A stretch of DNA of 64,000 nt, taken from Roseibium sp. MMSF_3412. GTDB taxonomy: Bacteria; Pseudomonadota; Alphaproteobacteria; Rhizobiales; Stappiaceae. The DNA lies in contig NZ_JASHJI010000024.1 of NCBI RefSeq assembly GCF_030733265.1, positions 1 through 64,000 on the forward strand, given 5' to 3'. This document shows, in pieces, positions 1 through 8,534 of the stretch (the first letter of the stretch is position 1; each line of letters starts with the position of its first letter). The position numbers were made by a program, and so were the translations under genes. The notes beneath the pieces are model-generated. The model was not told the DNA's origin and searched no databases. It worked only from the letters and a program-made list of their open reading frames with translations.

Positions 1-44
1 GGGTCAACGGTGCGGCTGGCCACACCAGGGCCTTGCCCCGGGCG

Positions 45-731
45 TCATTCGCCAAACACGAATCTGTCGGGAAGCTCAAAACGCTGATCATCCACGCGCA
101 CATGGTGAATTTTGTTTTCGAGACGCCAGTCCATATCGGTCCCGACACCTGACATTGTCGCGCTCGCTTTCACGAACTCACCGTGGACAAAATAGAGTTT
201 GCGCGCAAAGCCGTTCTGAAACGTGACTACGACGGTCGCATCGCCGCCAACTCCGCGCGCGGCAGCCGCATTGCATTTGCCGAGTGCCTGCCCCTGTTCC
301 TGCGCACAGGAGATCACCGCCTCGGCGTCGAAATCACGTTTTCCCGCACGCACGCGGCTGTCGTCCGTCCCGGTTGCCACGATACCGTCCGGCCCCTTTG
401 CCGGTTTCAAATGCGCTGCCAGAGCGTATCCCCTGACATTGCCGCTCAGTGACCGGATATCGCACCAAACCTGACCAGCGTTCTCCGAGCAGCCTCTGTT
501 CTGCAGAACGGCACCTTCGCCGAGCGTCATGACACGCTTCGCCGCTTCACCCGGCACTGCAAAGATCCCCGCCTCAGCCACAGTGACCTGCCAGCGCCGG
601 ACACCGCCATCGCGGGGCGGCTTCAGGTTTTCAGCGCTGGCCCTGTCCTGCGCCATGACAAAGCCGCCAGGTACCGTCACGGCGACAAAACTGATCAGAA
701 TTGTCCACAGCACTGCGCGTGACTGGTTCAT
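45..731 (-). CDS. Exported SH3-like domain protein
   Basis: A 228-residue protein of unknown role. The ATG at 731 is chosen because an AGAAGAG ribosome site sits just before it and it begins a clear signal peptide ending near residue 28 in VMAQD; the upstream extension is polar and unlikely. After the signal come features of a bacterial SH3-like fold: a short beta-rich stretch with LGEGAVLQNRGCSENAGQVW and then WCDIRSLSGNVRGYALAAHL. This fold often binds cell-wall peptides. The C-terminal half (about residues 130-228) has two cysteines and a beta-rich segment that I do not recognise. It probably acts in the periplasm. It stands alone near the left edge, transcribed away from the next gene. 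Confidence 0.7.
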   Translation of the reverse strand: MNQSRAVLWTILISFVAVTVPGGFVMAQDRASAENLKPPRDGGVRRWQVTVAEAGIFAVPGEAAKRVMTLGEGAVLQNRGCSENAGQVWCDIRSLSGNVRGYALAAHLKPAKGPDGIVATGTDDSRVRAGKRDFDAEAVISCAQEQGQALGKCNAAAARGVGGDATVVVTFQNGFARKLYFVHGEFVKASATMSGVGTDMDWRLENKIHHVRVDDQRFELPDRFVFGE

Positions 732-902
732 CTCTTCTGCGCTCCGAAATGAATTCGACAACAGAAAAGGTATCTTATCACGCTCCCTTGCGACACCCTG
801 CTGCGCGTTGCCGCGGTCTATGCGCAGCACGTCATTGCGAAAGCGACGACCGCGCTATAGGGATATGGTCATAAATAACAATCAGAACGCGAGGAAGTCC
901 CG

Positions 903-1454
903 TTGCGCCACATCCTGCCGATCCTGTTGATCTCCCTTATCGCCCTGCCCGTTTTTGCCGACGTCAAGGCACCCGCGGGCCATGTTCTCGTAACGTTGGG
1001 GGGAGCCGTTAGCGAGGGCAACATGCCCGCGAGACGCGGGAATGAAGGCGGATTGTTCGGTTTTCACGATATCGTCTACGACAAGGCAGTCGGCTTCGAC
1101 GAAGCCATGCTGAACGCCCTGGACCAGGTGGAAATCACGAAGCGATATGGCCCGAAGGACAATCAGCGGGACATCTCCTTTTCAGGGCCGCTCCTGGCGG
1201 AGGTGATGAAATTTGCAGGTGCCGAAGGCAAGACCGCTTTGCCACTCGCGATGGATGGCTATCAGTCGGAAATATCTTGGCAGAGCATCGACACGCACGG
1301 CCCCATTCTGGCGACGCATGCGGACGGAAAACCGATGGGGATCGGCGGTCTTGGCCCGACCATGATCGTTTTTCCGCCTGTCGAGGATGAAAGCCTGACG
1401 GAAGAGCATTCCCGCCAGCAGGTCTGGGCGATTGCCTATATCGGGATTGAGTGA
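903..1454 (+). CDS. Exported molybdopterin oxidoreductase-like domain protein
   Basis: A 183-residue exported protein starting at a TTG with AGGAAG about 5 bases upstream and a typical signal peptide (RHILPILLISLIALPVFA). The mature part resembles the small sulfite-oxidase-fold (oxidoreductase molybdopterin-binding) proteins of alphaproteobacteria: a GPLLAEV-type segment after an ISFSGP motif, a central DGYQ segment, and a C-terminal half around PIGGLGPTMIVFP. A cofactor-ligating cysteine is not evident, so it may be a non-catalytic member. It is divergent from the exported protein at 45-731. The family assignment is from general resemblance only. Confidence 0.6.
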   Translation: MRHILPILLISLIALPVFADVKAPAGHVLVTLGGAVSEGNMPARRGNEGGLFGFHDIVYDKAVGFDEAMLNALDQVEITKRYGPKDNQRDISFSGPLLAEVMKFAGAEGKTALPLAMDGYQSEISWQSIDTHGPILATHADGKPMGIGGLGPTMIVFPPVEDESLTEEHSRQQVWAIAYIGIE

Positions 1455-1708
1455 TTGGCAGCCGGCATTTGCTTTGTCCACCAACAACCCGGAGAAACCC
1501 GCCGCAATGCGTCCGTGTGAGCGGGTAGTGACAAACGGCAATGACAGCCACCATTTTTCATCGCATCGAGCGCAGTTGGCAGCTTGTCCATTGCCATACA
1601 GACAAGTCCGGTGGTGCAATTGGCGTTCTTGAGAGCTTGGAGCCATAGCGCAGAAAAGCGCGTTGCGAATTCCAGAATTTGTTTTGCAACTTCACATGAT
1701 GCACGGCT

Positions 1709-2197
1709 TCAATACCTGTGAAATCCGTCAAAATCCGCCTTGCCGATGTGCAACCCTGCATGTCGCAAACCTGCGTAAGCCTGTGTGAAGTGAAACAACA
1801 TGTTTGGATAAGCGAAACGAACAACATAGTCGGCGGTCACCTGATCCAACTGAGCCTCACCGGCGATGTGCAAGAGCTTTTCATTCCAATCAAGGGACGT
1901 TACTGACTCTATCCCTTGAGTCACTTCCTTGTACAATGATCGAAGGCTGTCTTCGTTATATGGTTCGACTATTTCTGGTACAGGACGACCTAAGGGTAAG
2001 CAAAGCGCGCGCGCTGCGAACTGGATAGCGACGGCAAAATGAAAACCCGTATCGAAAGTATCGGGCGCCAATCGTACTGCGAGCAATTCTTTTGCGTCAG
2101 GTCGTCTCAGGACCACGTCCAACAACTGGCCGGTTTGATTGAGGTAGTGCTTGATTGCGTCAATAACCGCACTGTCTACACTCGGGTCGTCACGCAT
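1709..2197 (-). CDS. DUF1993 family protein
   Basis: A 162-residue DUF1993 protein, a four-helix family related to DinB. The ATG at 2197 is preceded by AGGAAACCAG and gives the family's usual length; the longer frame to 2380 adds an unrelated N-terminus. Visible family features are VRLAPDTFDTGFHFAVAIQF near residue 45, the middle segment PVPEIVEPYNEDSLRSLY, and the C-terminal YVVRFAYPNMLFHFTQAYAG followed by LRHAGLHIGKADFDG. The biochemical role of the family is unknown. The gene is isolated, with about 250 bases on each side holding no convincing gene. Confidence 0.75.
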   Translation of the reverse strand: MRDDPSVDSAVIDAIKHYLNQTGQLLDVVLRRPDAKELLAVRLAPDTFDTGFHFAVAIQFAARALCLPLGRPVPEIVEPYNEDSLRSLYKEVTQGIESVTSLDWNEKLLHIAGEAQLDQVTADYVVRFAYPNMLFHFTQAYAGLRHAGLHIGKADFDGFHRY

Positions 2198-2450
2198 CTG
2201 GTTTCCTGTTTGTTGATCGAGCACACCGTAAAGCAGACCACAGGGCGATTGCTCCCGAATGCTCCTTGTTTCGTAACTCGCCCGATACCCACAACGGAAA
2301 TTGCATACAAACGCGTTATGATTGGCGGGCTTTGCATCGTCAGACATGGCTTCATTTCGAGCAGGCAGAATGATGAACAATCCTGCTGATCATAGTGTCG
2401 ATGGATCAGGTTTGGGCCTGCGTGAACATCATATCGGCCCAAGCAACTTG

Positions 2451-3056
2451 TTAAATACGCCTGGGGCACTCCTTCAGGAGCGTCTTCGCGACGGATTTCC
2501 TCAAGATTTTGGATATCTTCGAAGCGCTCCAGGACCGGTCACAATGCAATACATCCCAGATCTGGATCGATGTGCCCGCCCATAGATAGTCAACGGCGTC
2601 GTCAACCTGCCAGCCATCCGAAAGCGCACCGTCGCCAGCCAGCGATTGAACAAGTTGACGTTCCCAGGTCCTAAGGTCTGTCATTCGGTCAATCCATGCG
2701 GCATCTGCATCATCGTCTGTTGTTCTGAGCCGGATAAGATCAGTCGCAACCGGATGAATTTTTTCGGCAAACTCAAACCAGACTTTCAGACATTCATCCA
2801 GGCGCTTGACCGGATCCTCGATTTCCAGTGCAGAAAAGAAATCTTCCTTCACTTCGAACCTCTCGTCGGCCCTTTGGACCAAAGCGAGCAATAATCCCCC
2901 GCGTGTCTTGAAGTGAAGATACACGGATTGCCGGCTCACTCCGGATTCCGCTGCGATCTCGCTCATGGAGATGTCCGCGCCCCTCTCCGAGATCAAATCC
3001 CAGGCGCGATCCAGGATTTCATTGCGGGTGACACCCTTCGCCTTTTTTCTTGACAC
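2451..3056 (-). CDS. TetR family transcriptional regulator
   Basis: A 201-residue TetR-type repressor. The N-terminal helix-turn-helix reads ISMSEIAAESGVSRQSVYLH (about residues 33-52), followed by FKTRGGLLLAL, and then a variable all-helical ligand-binding domain. I place the start at the GTG at 3056, which has AAGGTGG 8 bases upstream; the frame stays open to 3116 but only through a TTG lying inside the promoter. It is divergent from the DUF1330 gene at 3122, and a palindrome lies between them (3076-3089), so autoregulation and control of the neighbour are likely. The inducer is unknown. Confidence 0.85.
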   Translation of the reverse strand: MSRKKAKGVTRNEILDRAWDLISERGADISMSEIAAESGVSRQSVYLHFKTRGGLLLALVQRADERFEVKEDFFSALEIEDPVKRLDECLKVWFEFAEKIHPVATDLIRLRTTDDDADAAWIDRMTDLRTWERQLVQSLAGDGALSDGWQVDDAVDYLWAGTSIQIWDVLHCDRSWSASKISKILRKSVAKTLLKECPRRI

Positions 3057-3089
3057 GTGTAAAGCCACCTTATTATTTACATGTGTAAA
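3051..3089. promoter_or_regulatory. Probable TetR operator, two half-related palindromes
   Basis: TTTACATGTGTAAA at 3076-3089 has two perfect 6-base arms around TG. A related TGACACGTGTAAA at 3051-3063 overlaps the proposed start of the TetR gene. Both share GTGTAAA and lie in the intergenic region of the divergent TetR and DUF1330 genes, where a TetR dimer would repress both promoters. The role is inferred from position and symmetry. Confidence 0.5.
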
Positions 3090-3121
3090 GAATATCTGAT
3101 TTGTAAAGGAATTCAAACATC

Positions 3122-3577
3122 ATGGATGAACAGGTCACACAATTCGCAACGTGGTACGGTGACGGTCACGACGGAAGCTGCCCTTCTGCCGATCAATGGA
3201 AAAACATTCTGCAAAGGCCATCAGATTCCGAGATAACCCTCATCAATTTCTTCAAGCTCCGGGAAAAGGCCGACTACACCGATAAAGACTCGGTGGAAGG
3301 CACCCCAGCCACATCCGGTCAGGAGGCTTTCAAGTCTTATGCCGCCGTGAGCATGCCAACAATGGAGCGTGTCGGTGGGAAGTTCCTTTTCGTTGGAGCT
3401 TTCAGCGGAATGTTCCTTGGGCCTGACGAAGACTGGGATGTGATTGCAATCGGCTCTTACCCAAATCTTCAGGCACTGGTCGATCTATACTCCGACCCCG
3501 ACTATCGCAAAGCCTTTGCCCACCGGACCGCTGCGTGTGAGCGGCAGAAGGTGCTGACCGGCAACTCTTTGATCTAA
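3122..3577 (+). CDS. DUF1330 family protein
   Basis: A 151-residue cytoplasmic protein of the DUF1330 family (ferredoxin-like, dimeric alpha-beta barrel fold). Features seen are ITLINFFKLREKADY near residue 38, the central YAAVSMPTMERVGGKFLFVG, and the C-terminal WDVIAIGSYPNLQALVDLYS with DPDYRKAFAHRTAACER, which matches the family's usual end. The start ATG has AAAGGA upstream. The family has no settled function. The divergent TetR gene suggests induction by a small molecule, so a detoxification role is possible but unproven. Confidence 0.75.
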   Translation: MDEQVTQFATWYGDGHDGSCPSADQWKNILQRPSDSEITLINFFKLREKADYTDKDSVEGTPATSGQEAFKSYAAVSMPTMERVGGKFLFVGAFSGMFLGPDEDWDVIAIGSYPNLQALVDLYSDPDYRKAFAHRTAACERQKVLTGNSLI

Positions 3578-3700
3578 GTCGGGATGCGCGGTTGCTTCTC
3601 CGGGCAAAGACGGTATCAACCTGCCGGGCGATGACTGTTGGCTTTACCGCCGGATTCATCAGGGCCGGGTATTCAATCCCGTAAAAGCCAGACGCCCATT

Positions 3701-4060
3701 CTAACTGTGCCTCAGCCACCAGCTGTGCATCGCCTGGAACATTTCTTCCAGGTCCAGAGCTTTCTGTGTCGCCGTGTATTCAACCCGCGGCGGCACTTCG
3801 GCGTAGATCTTTCGCTCAACAAGACCATCACCTTCCAATGCACGCAGCTGGTTGGTCAGCATTGTCTGCGTAACACCATCGCAAAGCCGCCGCAGCTCAT
3901 TGAAACGCTTGGTGCCCTGAAAGATCAGGATTTGCAGTATGATCAGCTTCCACTTCCCACCAATCAGTTTTGCTATGTCCGGCATCGGGCACGGTTCCGT
4001 CGGTGAAGGCTGATTGGTGTCAGATTTCTGACGTGCCGATTTTGAGGCTTTTTCGAGCAT
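3701..4060 (-). CDS. HxlR family transcriptional regulator
   Basis: A 119-residue winged-helix regulator of the HxlR type. The family's pattern is clear: CPMPDIAKLIGGKWKLIILQ, then FNELRRLCDGVTQTMLTNQL, then the wing segment DGLVERKIYAEVPPRVEYTA. The ATG at 4060 is preceded by AAAGGACGC; the longer reading would add unrelated sequence. The N-terminal Cys at about residue 25 lies where redox-sensing members have theirs. It is divergent from the operon starting at 4216, and the inverted repeat at 4081-4100 lies just upstream of it. Confidence 0.88.
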   Translation of the reverse strand: MLEKASKSARQKSDTNQPSPTEPCPMPDIAKLIGGKWKLIILQILIFQGTKRFNELRRLCDGVTQTMLTNQLRALEGDGLVERKIYAEVPPRVEYTATQKALDLEEMFQAMHSWWLRHS

Positions 4061-4080
4061 CTGCGTCCTTTTCGTTCCAA

Positions 4081-4100
4081 TAGTATTATTTTTGGTACTA
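4081..4100. promoter_or_regulatory. Candidate HxlR operator
   Basis: TAGTA at 4081-4085 and TACTA at 4096-4100 form an inverted repeat around an AT-rich centre, 21 bases upstream of the HxlR start codon and between it and the divergent operon. HxlR dimers commonly bind such TAGTA/TACTA-like repeats. The assignment is from position and symmetry only. Confidence 0.5.
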
Positions 4101-4215
4101 TATACGAAAAATCTGCCTTCTTGTCGATCAATACCAATACCCAATATTGTTTCCGTCAAACGCCATTGCCCTTCCGATCTCTGATCTCTGGGCTCAATTG
4201 GAAAAGGAAACCGGC

Positions 4216-4920
4216 ATGAATCCGATCAGGACAGGCTCTCGTGAAGAATGGCTCTCGGCCCGCAAGGCGCTTCTTGAGAAAGAAAAAGCACACACACGGG
4301 AAAAGGACGCCCTTTCGGCTGAAAGGCGCGCGCTGCCGTGGGTGAAGATCGAAGAAAACTATGTCTTTGAAACCGAAACGGGCGAAGCCTCGCTGACCGA
4401 CTTGTTCGGCAACCACAGCCAGTTGATCGTCTACCATTTCATGTTCGGCCCCGAGTGGATCGAGGGGTGCAAGAGCTGTTCGTTCTGGGCTGACAGTTTC
4501 GACGGCCTGGAACCTCACCTGAACGGCCGTGACATAGCATTCGTGGCGATCTCGCGCGCGCCGATGAGCCTGCTTTTGCCGTTCAAGAAACGCATGGGAT
4601 GGAGTTTTTCCTGGGTGTCCTCCCACGCAAACAGCTTTAACGCGGACTTCGGTGTCAGCTTCGGCTCGAACCACAAGCCCGAAAATCCCGTCACCTACAA
4701 CTTCAGGGAAAAGACGTTCTATCCCATGGATGAAGCCCATGGCACGAGTGTCTTTGCCAGGGACGAAGCAGGCACTCTCTATCATACCTATTCCACTTAT
4801 GGACGCGGGCTCGACGTGACCAACGCGGCGTACAGCTACATCGACATGGCACCCATGGGTCGGAACGAACAGCCAGAGGGCAATCCCATGGAATGGGTCA
4901 GGCATCATGACGCCTATTGA
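4216..4920 (+). CDS. DUF899 thioredoxin-like protein
   Basis: A 234-residue DUF899 protein, a thioredoxin-fold family. The ATG at 4216 has AAAGGAAACCGGC just upstream and starts the conserved N-terminal SREEWLSARKALLEKEKAHT. The family core LIVYHFMFGPEWIEGCKSCS contains a CxxC (Cys-Lys-Ser-Cys), and the C-terminal half keeps VFARDEAGTLYHTYSTYGRG and the final PEGNPMEWVRHHD. A dithiol redox role is likely but the substrate is unknown. It is first of five genes, overlaps the next by 14 bases, and probably answers to the divergent HxlR regulator. Confidence 0.85.
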   Translation: MNPIRTGSREEWLSARKALLEKEKAHTREKDALSAERRALPWVKIEENYVFETETGEASLTDLFGNHSQLIVYHFMFGPEWIEGCKSCSFWADSFDGLEPHLNGRDIAFVAISRAPMSLLLPFKKRMGWSFSWVSSHANSFNADFGVSFGSNHKPENPVTYNFREKTFYPMDEAHGTSVFARDEAGTLYHTYSTYGRGLDVTNAAYSYIDMAPMGRNEQPEGNPMEWVRHHDAY

Positions 4921-5671
4921 CCTTGGCATCGCAAGGATGCTCCGCAACGCACCGGTTGTCGGATCAGGCGTGATTGCCGTTACTCTGGCGTGCTGGATGT
5001 TCTTCTTCGCCGGGGCGGGAACCGGCATGAACGTCTGGAAAATGTCCGTGCCAGGGCTCCCGCCGATCTCCGGTCAGGCCAAAATGATGGCTTCAACAAC
5101 CGGCATCGGCATGACGTCCATGACATTCATGTGGTGGACCATGATGCTCGCGATGATGATGCCGGGAGCCTTGAGCCACCTTCCCTCACATGGCACGGAG
5201 CGCTTGCCGGCGGTGGAAAACACGATCGGATTCTGGATCTGTTACGCGTGCGTCTGGCTCGGGTTTTCCATAGTCGCGGCCGCATTCCAGTACCGGTTGG
5301 TGGATGCAGGCCTGCTGCACGCCATGAACATGTGGAGCACAAACACCTGGTTCAGCGCGGCATTGCTTGCGATCGCGGGGTTTTATCAGTTCACGGGGTT
5401 CAAGGCGCGCAGTCTGGCGACCTGCCGCGAGATGCCGTCCGGGACCTCTCCGTTTCGCAGCGGCCTGACCTATGGACTGAACTGCCTCGCCTCATCACTT
5501 CCCTTGATGCTGCTGCTCTTCGCAGGCGGTGTCATGAATGTTTTCTGGGTCGCGCTGCTGACTGGCGTCGTGACGCTGGAGAAGGCGCTGCCAAACCCGA
5601 AACCGTTCCGCATTGCAGTCGGTGCTGCCAGCCTTGGCGCTTCCGCAGTGCTGCTCATCACACGACACTGA
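4907..5671 (+). CDS. DUF2182 integral membrane protein
   Basis: A 254-residue inner-membrane protein of the DUF2182 family, annotated elsewhere as a predicted metal-binding membrane protein. It has about seven hydrophobic segments. The family signature is the Met-rich helix MTFMWWTMMLAMMMPGA near residue 72, followed later by a YQFTGFKARSLATCR loop and a GLTYGLNCLASSLPLMLLLF helix with conserved Gly and Cys. It overlaps the DUF899 gene by 14 bases, so the two are translationally coupled. DUF2182 genes commonly sit beside DUF1326 genes; pairing with DUF899 is less usual. Function unknown. Confidence 0.8.
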   Translation: MTPIDLGIARMLRNAPVVGSGVIAVTLACWMFFFAGAGTGMNVWKMSVPGLPPISGQAKMMASTTGIGMTSMTFMWWTMMLAMMMPGALSHLPSHGTERLPAVENTIGFWICYACVWLGFSIVAAAFQYRLVDAGLLHAMNMWSTNTWFSAALLAIAGFYQFTGFKARSLATCREMPSGTSPFRSGLTYGLNCLASSLPLMLLLFAGGVMNVFWVALLTGVVTLEKALPNPKPFRIAVGAASLGASAVLLITRH

Positions 5672-5689
5672 CAAAAGTCTGGAAACCGT

Positions 5690-6217
5690 ATGAATTCACG
5701 TCGACAATTCTTGATGGCAGCAAGCTTTTTGCCTTTGTTGCCAGCCGCTTCGTACGCCTCCATGGGTCAAGACGCAGAATTTGAGGCTCGCGACGCAATC
5801 AATCACCTTCTGAATGAATACTGCCGGACGCTCGATGCAGGTCAGATCAGCAAGTGTGCCGCGTTGTTTGAAAATGCCGAGTTTTCAATCGAAGGCGTGG
5901 CCAAGGTCCGTGGCCGGCAGGGCGTGCTGGACTTGTTTTCGGGCATCATCCTTTACGAAGACGGCACTCCCAAAACGAAGCATGTCCTGACAAATGTGAT
6001 CATTTCGATCGCCGCTGATCGCAACTCCGCTGTGGCTTCGAGCTACCTCACGGTTTTGCAGCAAGTCGAAGACACTCCACTGCAACCCATTTTTTCAGGA
6101 AGCTACGCAGATACGTTTTCCAAAGAAACGGGACTGTGGATGTTCGCTTCCCGCGTGGTGTCCGCCCCCATTTTTGGCGACATGTCACGACACCTCGTCA
6201 ATCCTCCAAAACAGTAG
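5690..6217 (+). CDS. Exported SnoaL/NTF2-like protein
   Basis: A 175-residue protein with a Tat-like signal (NSRRQFLMAASFLPLLPAAS) and an NTF2-like/SnoaL fold. Features are ARDAINHLLNEYCRTLDAGQ, then CAALFENAEFSIEG, the conserved GRQGVLDLFSG segment and KHVLTNVIISIAADRNSAVA. Family members include polyketide cyclases, ring-hydroxylating dioxygenase beta-like proteins and limonene-epoxide hydrolases; no specific active site could be assigned. It starts 18 bases after the DUF2182 gene and ends 9 bases before the SDR gene, within the same operon. The twin-Arg signal suggests folded export to the periplasm. Confidence 0.72.
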   Translation: MNSRRQFLMAASFLPLLPAASYASMGQDAEFEARDAINHLLNEYCRTLDAGQISKCAALFENAEFSIEGVAKVRGRQGVLDLFSGIILYEDGTPKTKHVLTNVIISIAADRNSAVASSYLTVLQQVEDTPLQPIFSGSYADTFSKETGLWMFASRVVSAPIFGDMSRHLVNPPKQ

Positions 6218-6226
6218 AGCAAGCAG

Positions 6227-6967
6227 ATGAGAAACTACGAAAGAGCCCTTATTGTCGGTGGAAGCCGTGGTGCGGGAAAAGAACTCGCGCTCATGCTGTC
6301 CGGACAGGGCGTAAACACCACCGTTGTCGCCCGGAGTGAGGACACTCTGGCGAGACTGAAATCCGAAGCGCCGGAGGTCAGCACACGCGCCATGGATGCC
6401 GCCGCTGACGGTGTCGCCAACGAGCTCATGAAGGAAGTTGACCCGGATCTTCTGGTTCTGACGGTTGGCCATGAGCCGAAAATGGTTCCGTTCTACGAGC
6501 AATCCTGGGATGAATTCAGCGGCGCATGGAATACGGACACCAGAATAGCACATGCGTTTTCATCGGCCGCGCTGACGCAACCGATGAAAAAGGGGGGCGT
6601 CGTTGTAAGCTTTTCGAGTGGTGCGGGCCTTTCCGGGTCGAGGCTGACGGGAGGATATGCCGGCGCAAAGCGGATGCAGCACTTCCTGACCGACTATGCG
6701 CAAAAGGAAGCGGAGCTCCTGGGTCTGGGACTAACATTCTATTCGATCATACCGAAGCAACTGGTTCAGGGGACGGTCCTTGGCCTTGCCGCTGCTGAAG
6801 CTTATTCAACCGCGGTTGGCAAACCCCTCGCTCAATTTCTCAACCAATGGGATGAGCCACTCACTGCAAACAAGATTGCAAATCACGTGATGTCCCTTTT
6901 GAGGCATTCCGAACCCGCGGAAAAGAAAGCTTATGTCATAACTGGTACAGGGATGGCGACCGCATGA
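6227..6967 (+). CDS. SDR family oxidoreductase
   Basis: A 246-residue short-chain dehydrogenase. The N-terminal dinucleotide motif is ALIVGGSRGAGKELAL (residues 7-22), the strand VDPDLLVLTVGHEPKMVPF occupies the usual NNAG region, and the catalytic part shows the Ser-Ser before GAGLSG and the YxxxK in YAGAKR. The motif at NNAG reads TVGHE, so the protein is an atypical SDR, but Tyr and Lys are present. The substrate is unknown. It lies in the HxlR-linked operon and shares ATGA with the next gene. Confidence 0.8.
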   Translation: MRNYERALIVGGSRGAGKELALMLSGQGVNTTVVARSEDTLARLKSEAPEVSTRAMDAAADGVANELMKEVDPDLLVLTVGHEPKMVPFYEQSWDEFSGAWNTDTRIAHAFSSAALTQPMKKGGVVVSFSSGAGLSGSRLTGGYAGAKRMQHFLTDYAQKEAELLGLGLTFYSIIPKQLVQGTVLGLAAAEAYSTAVGKPLAQFLNQWDEPLTANKIANHVMSLLRHSEPAEKKAYVITGTGMATA

Positions 6968-7374
6968 ACCGTGCAATTCTAACGACATGGATCGGTGCGT
7001 TTTCCTTGACGGTGGTGACCAGCATCGTCTGGCACGTGGTGCTGTTCGAGCAGCGTTATGTCGAACTTGGCGTCTTCACTCGCATGGCAGATCCTATCTA
7101 CGCATTCGGCTGGCTTGCATGGATCATGGAAGCAACCGCGATTACCTTGCTTTACGTCAATTCCCGATGGGCAGACGCCGGGATTTGGGGCGCACTTAAA
7201 CTCAGTTGGTGCGTCGGCTTGTATGCCGCCGCATCGACTTTGTTTGGAACTGCCGCGAAAGTCGAGATAAGCGATCTGACGGGTTGGTTCCTGATTGCGG
7301 GCGGGTTCACAGTCTTGCACGCGACGATGCTTGGTGCCTGGTTGTCCTTCGCTCCAAAGTCCAGGCCATCATAG
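6964..7374 (+). CDS. Small integral membrane protein, unknown
   Basis: A 136-residue protein with four hydrophobic segments (about residues 5-27, 45-65, 78-98 and 105-127), resembling small DUF1761/DUF2177-like membrane proteins, though I cannot assign it firmly. The segment YAFGWLAWIMEATAITLLYV carries the helix pattern typical of that group. Its ATG overlaps the SDR stop codon by four bases, so it is the last gene of the operon that starts at 4216. Its role is probably accessory to the DUF2182 membrane protein, but that is a guess from context. Confidence 0.65.
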   Translation: MNRAILTTWIGAFSLTVVTSIVWHVVLFEQRYVELGVFTRMADPIYAFGWLAWIMEATAITLLYVNSRWADAGIWGALKLSWCVGLYAAASTLFGTAAKVEISDLTGWFLIAGGFTVLHATMLGAWLSFAPKSRPS

Positions 7375-7691
7375 ATGGCCGAAACGCTCTGACCTCCCTG
7401 CTCTGATTTCTGGTGCAGCGCAAACGGCCTGTCAGTCGTCGAAACCTCCTCCGAGATCATCCGACCGGCTTCCCTGATTGTCCGCATTCATAATGGAGTG
7501 CTACCCAACGCTGGAGTGTTACCGAGCGCGCACACCGGAGGGCCACCATTGTCCGAAACAGCTTAAAAGTGCGGTGGACGCGATCGATTGTCGGTCTGCG
7601 AAGAAAGACAAAAAACGGCTGAGCCTGTGCGCCCAACTGAACGGGCACAAAACTTCGAATATTTCTTTTCAATCTAAGTCATTGGAAAAAG
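7375..7691. other. Intergenic, no gene seen
   Basis: About 317 bases between the membrane protein gene and tRNA-Arg. No frame here has a credible start with a ribosome site, and I see no clear terminator. The sequence just left of the tRNA is AT-rich. Confidence 0.5.
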
Positions 7692-7768
7692 TGGCGACCC
7701 CGGCAGGATTCGAACCTGCGACCATTCGCTTAGAAGGCGAGTGCTCTATCCAGCTGAGCTACGGGGCC
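7692..7768 (-). tRNA. tRNA-Arg (anticodon TCT)
   Basis: A complete 77-base cloverleaf on the minus strand beginning GGCCCCGTAGCTCAGCTGGA. The D-arm is GCTCAGCTGGATAGAGC, the anticodon loop is CTTCTAA with anticodon TCT (reads AGA), and the T-arm is GCAGGTTCGAATCCTGC. The acceptor stem GGCCCCG pairs with CGGGGTC (one G-T pair), followed by discriminator G and an encoded CCA. Confidence 0.97.
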
Positions 7769-7910
7769 TGAAATCAAAACAACCGCGAGGCCGGTTGGAG
7801 TACGTCTTAAATTCTGTTTTTACGCTCGTGTCGATGCGGCTTTCAAGGTTTCAACAGACAATCGCGAACCGGCACCGTTTCCGGATCCGCGGGATGCCCG
7901 GTTCCAGGCA

Positions 7911-8216
7911 TCAGTGTGTCCAGGGCGCGACCCGGTTGAACTTGAAATTGTCCGCGTAGGCTGCGCCGCGCACCTTGCGTTCCTGTGGTTTTTCAACCCG
8001 GTGCGCAATGCCGTGACGTTTGGCGTAGGCGACCGCCTCTTCCTGCGTGTCGAAATAAAGCCGCACCTGCTGCTTCATGTCCGAAGACGACGTATAGCCC
8101 ATCAAGGGTTCAACGGATTTGGCGACTTCCGGCTCGTAGTCCAGAACCCAGCGCTGTGTCTTTGCCTTGCCGGACTGCATCGCGGTTTTTGCCGGGCGAT
8201 AGATGCGCGCAACCAT
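7911..8216 (-). CDS. ETC complex I subunit (NDUFS4-like)
   Basis: A 101-residue homologue of the NDUFS4/18-kDa accessory subunit of respiratory complex I, typical of alphaproteobacteria and mitochondria. Visible features are ARIYRPAKTAMQSGKAKTQR, then WVLDYEPEVAKSVEPLMGYT, SSSDMKQQVRLYFDTQEEAV and the C-terminal pattern YAKRHGIAHRVEKPQERKV with YADNF and FNRVAPWTH, which closes the family. It stands alone here, as usual for this accessory gene, near tRNA-Arg. It would act at the cytoplasmic face of complex I. Confidence 0.92.
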   Translation of the reverse strand: MVARIYRPAKTAMQSGKAKTQRWVLDYEPEVAKSVEPLMGYTSSSDMKQQVRLYFDTQEEAVAYAKRHGIAHRVEKPQERKVRGAAYADNFKFNRVAPWTH

Positions 8217-8534
8217 GTCTACGTTCCCTGATCCATCGGTGTTTCAACCTTCTGAATTGCTTTTTCCCGTCTTTCGCCCGGAAGTCAACTCCGTTGTCTC
8301 AGTCTTGTCTTAAAGGAACGTCACTGCCAGCGGGTTGAAACCGTCACGTCTTCCGGGAAACTTTCTGAATATTGGCCTGATGGTTAGATGACACCGGCAC
8401 GCAAGATGTGCTAATAGCTACTTTAGCGTGAAGGGCGAATTCTTCTTTCTGCCCTTGAGTTTCTCGCGCTCAAGAAAAATGCCGACCGGAATGGCCGGCG
8501 CAAAATACAACAATCACGGCTACAGAGTGGGCGC
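8217..8534. other. Intergenic, no gene seen
   Basis: 318 bases between two divergently read genes. It should hold both promoters; I see no gene, repeat or clear operator. Confidence 0.45.
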
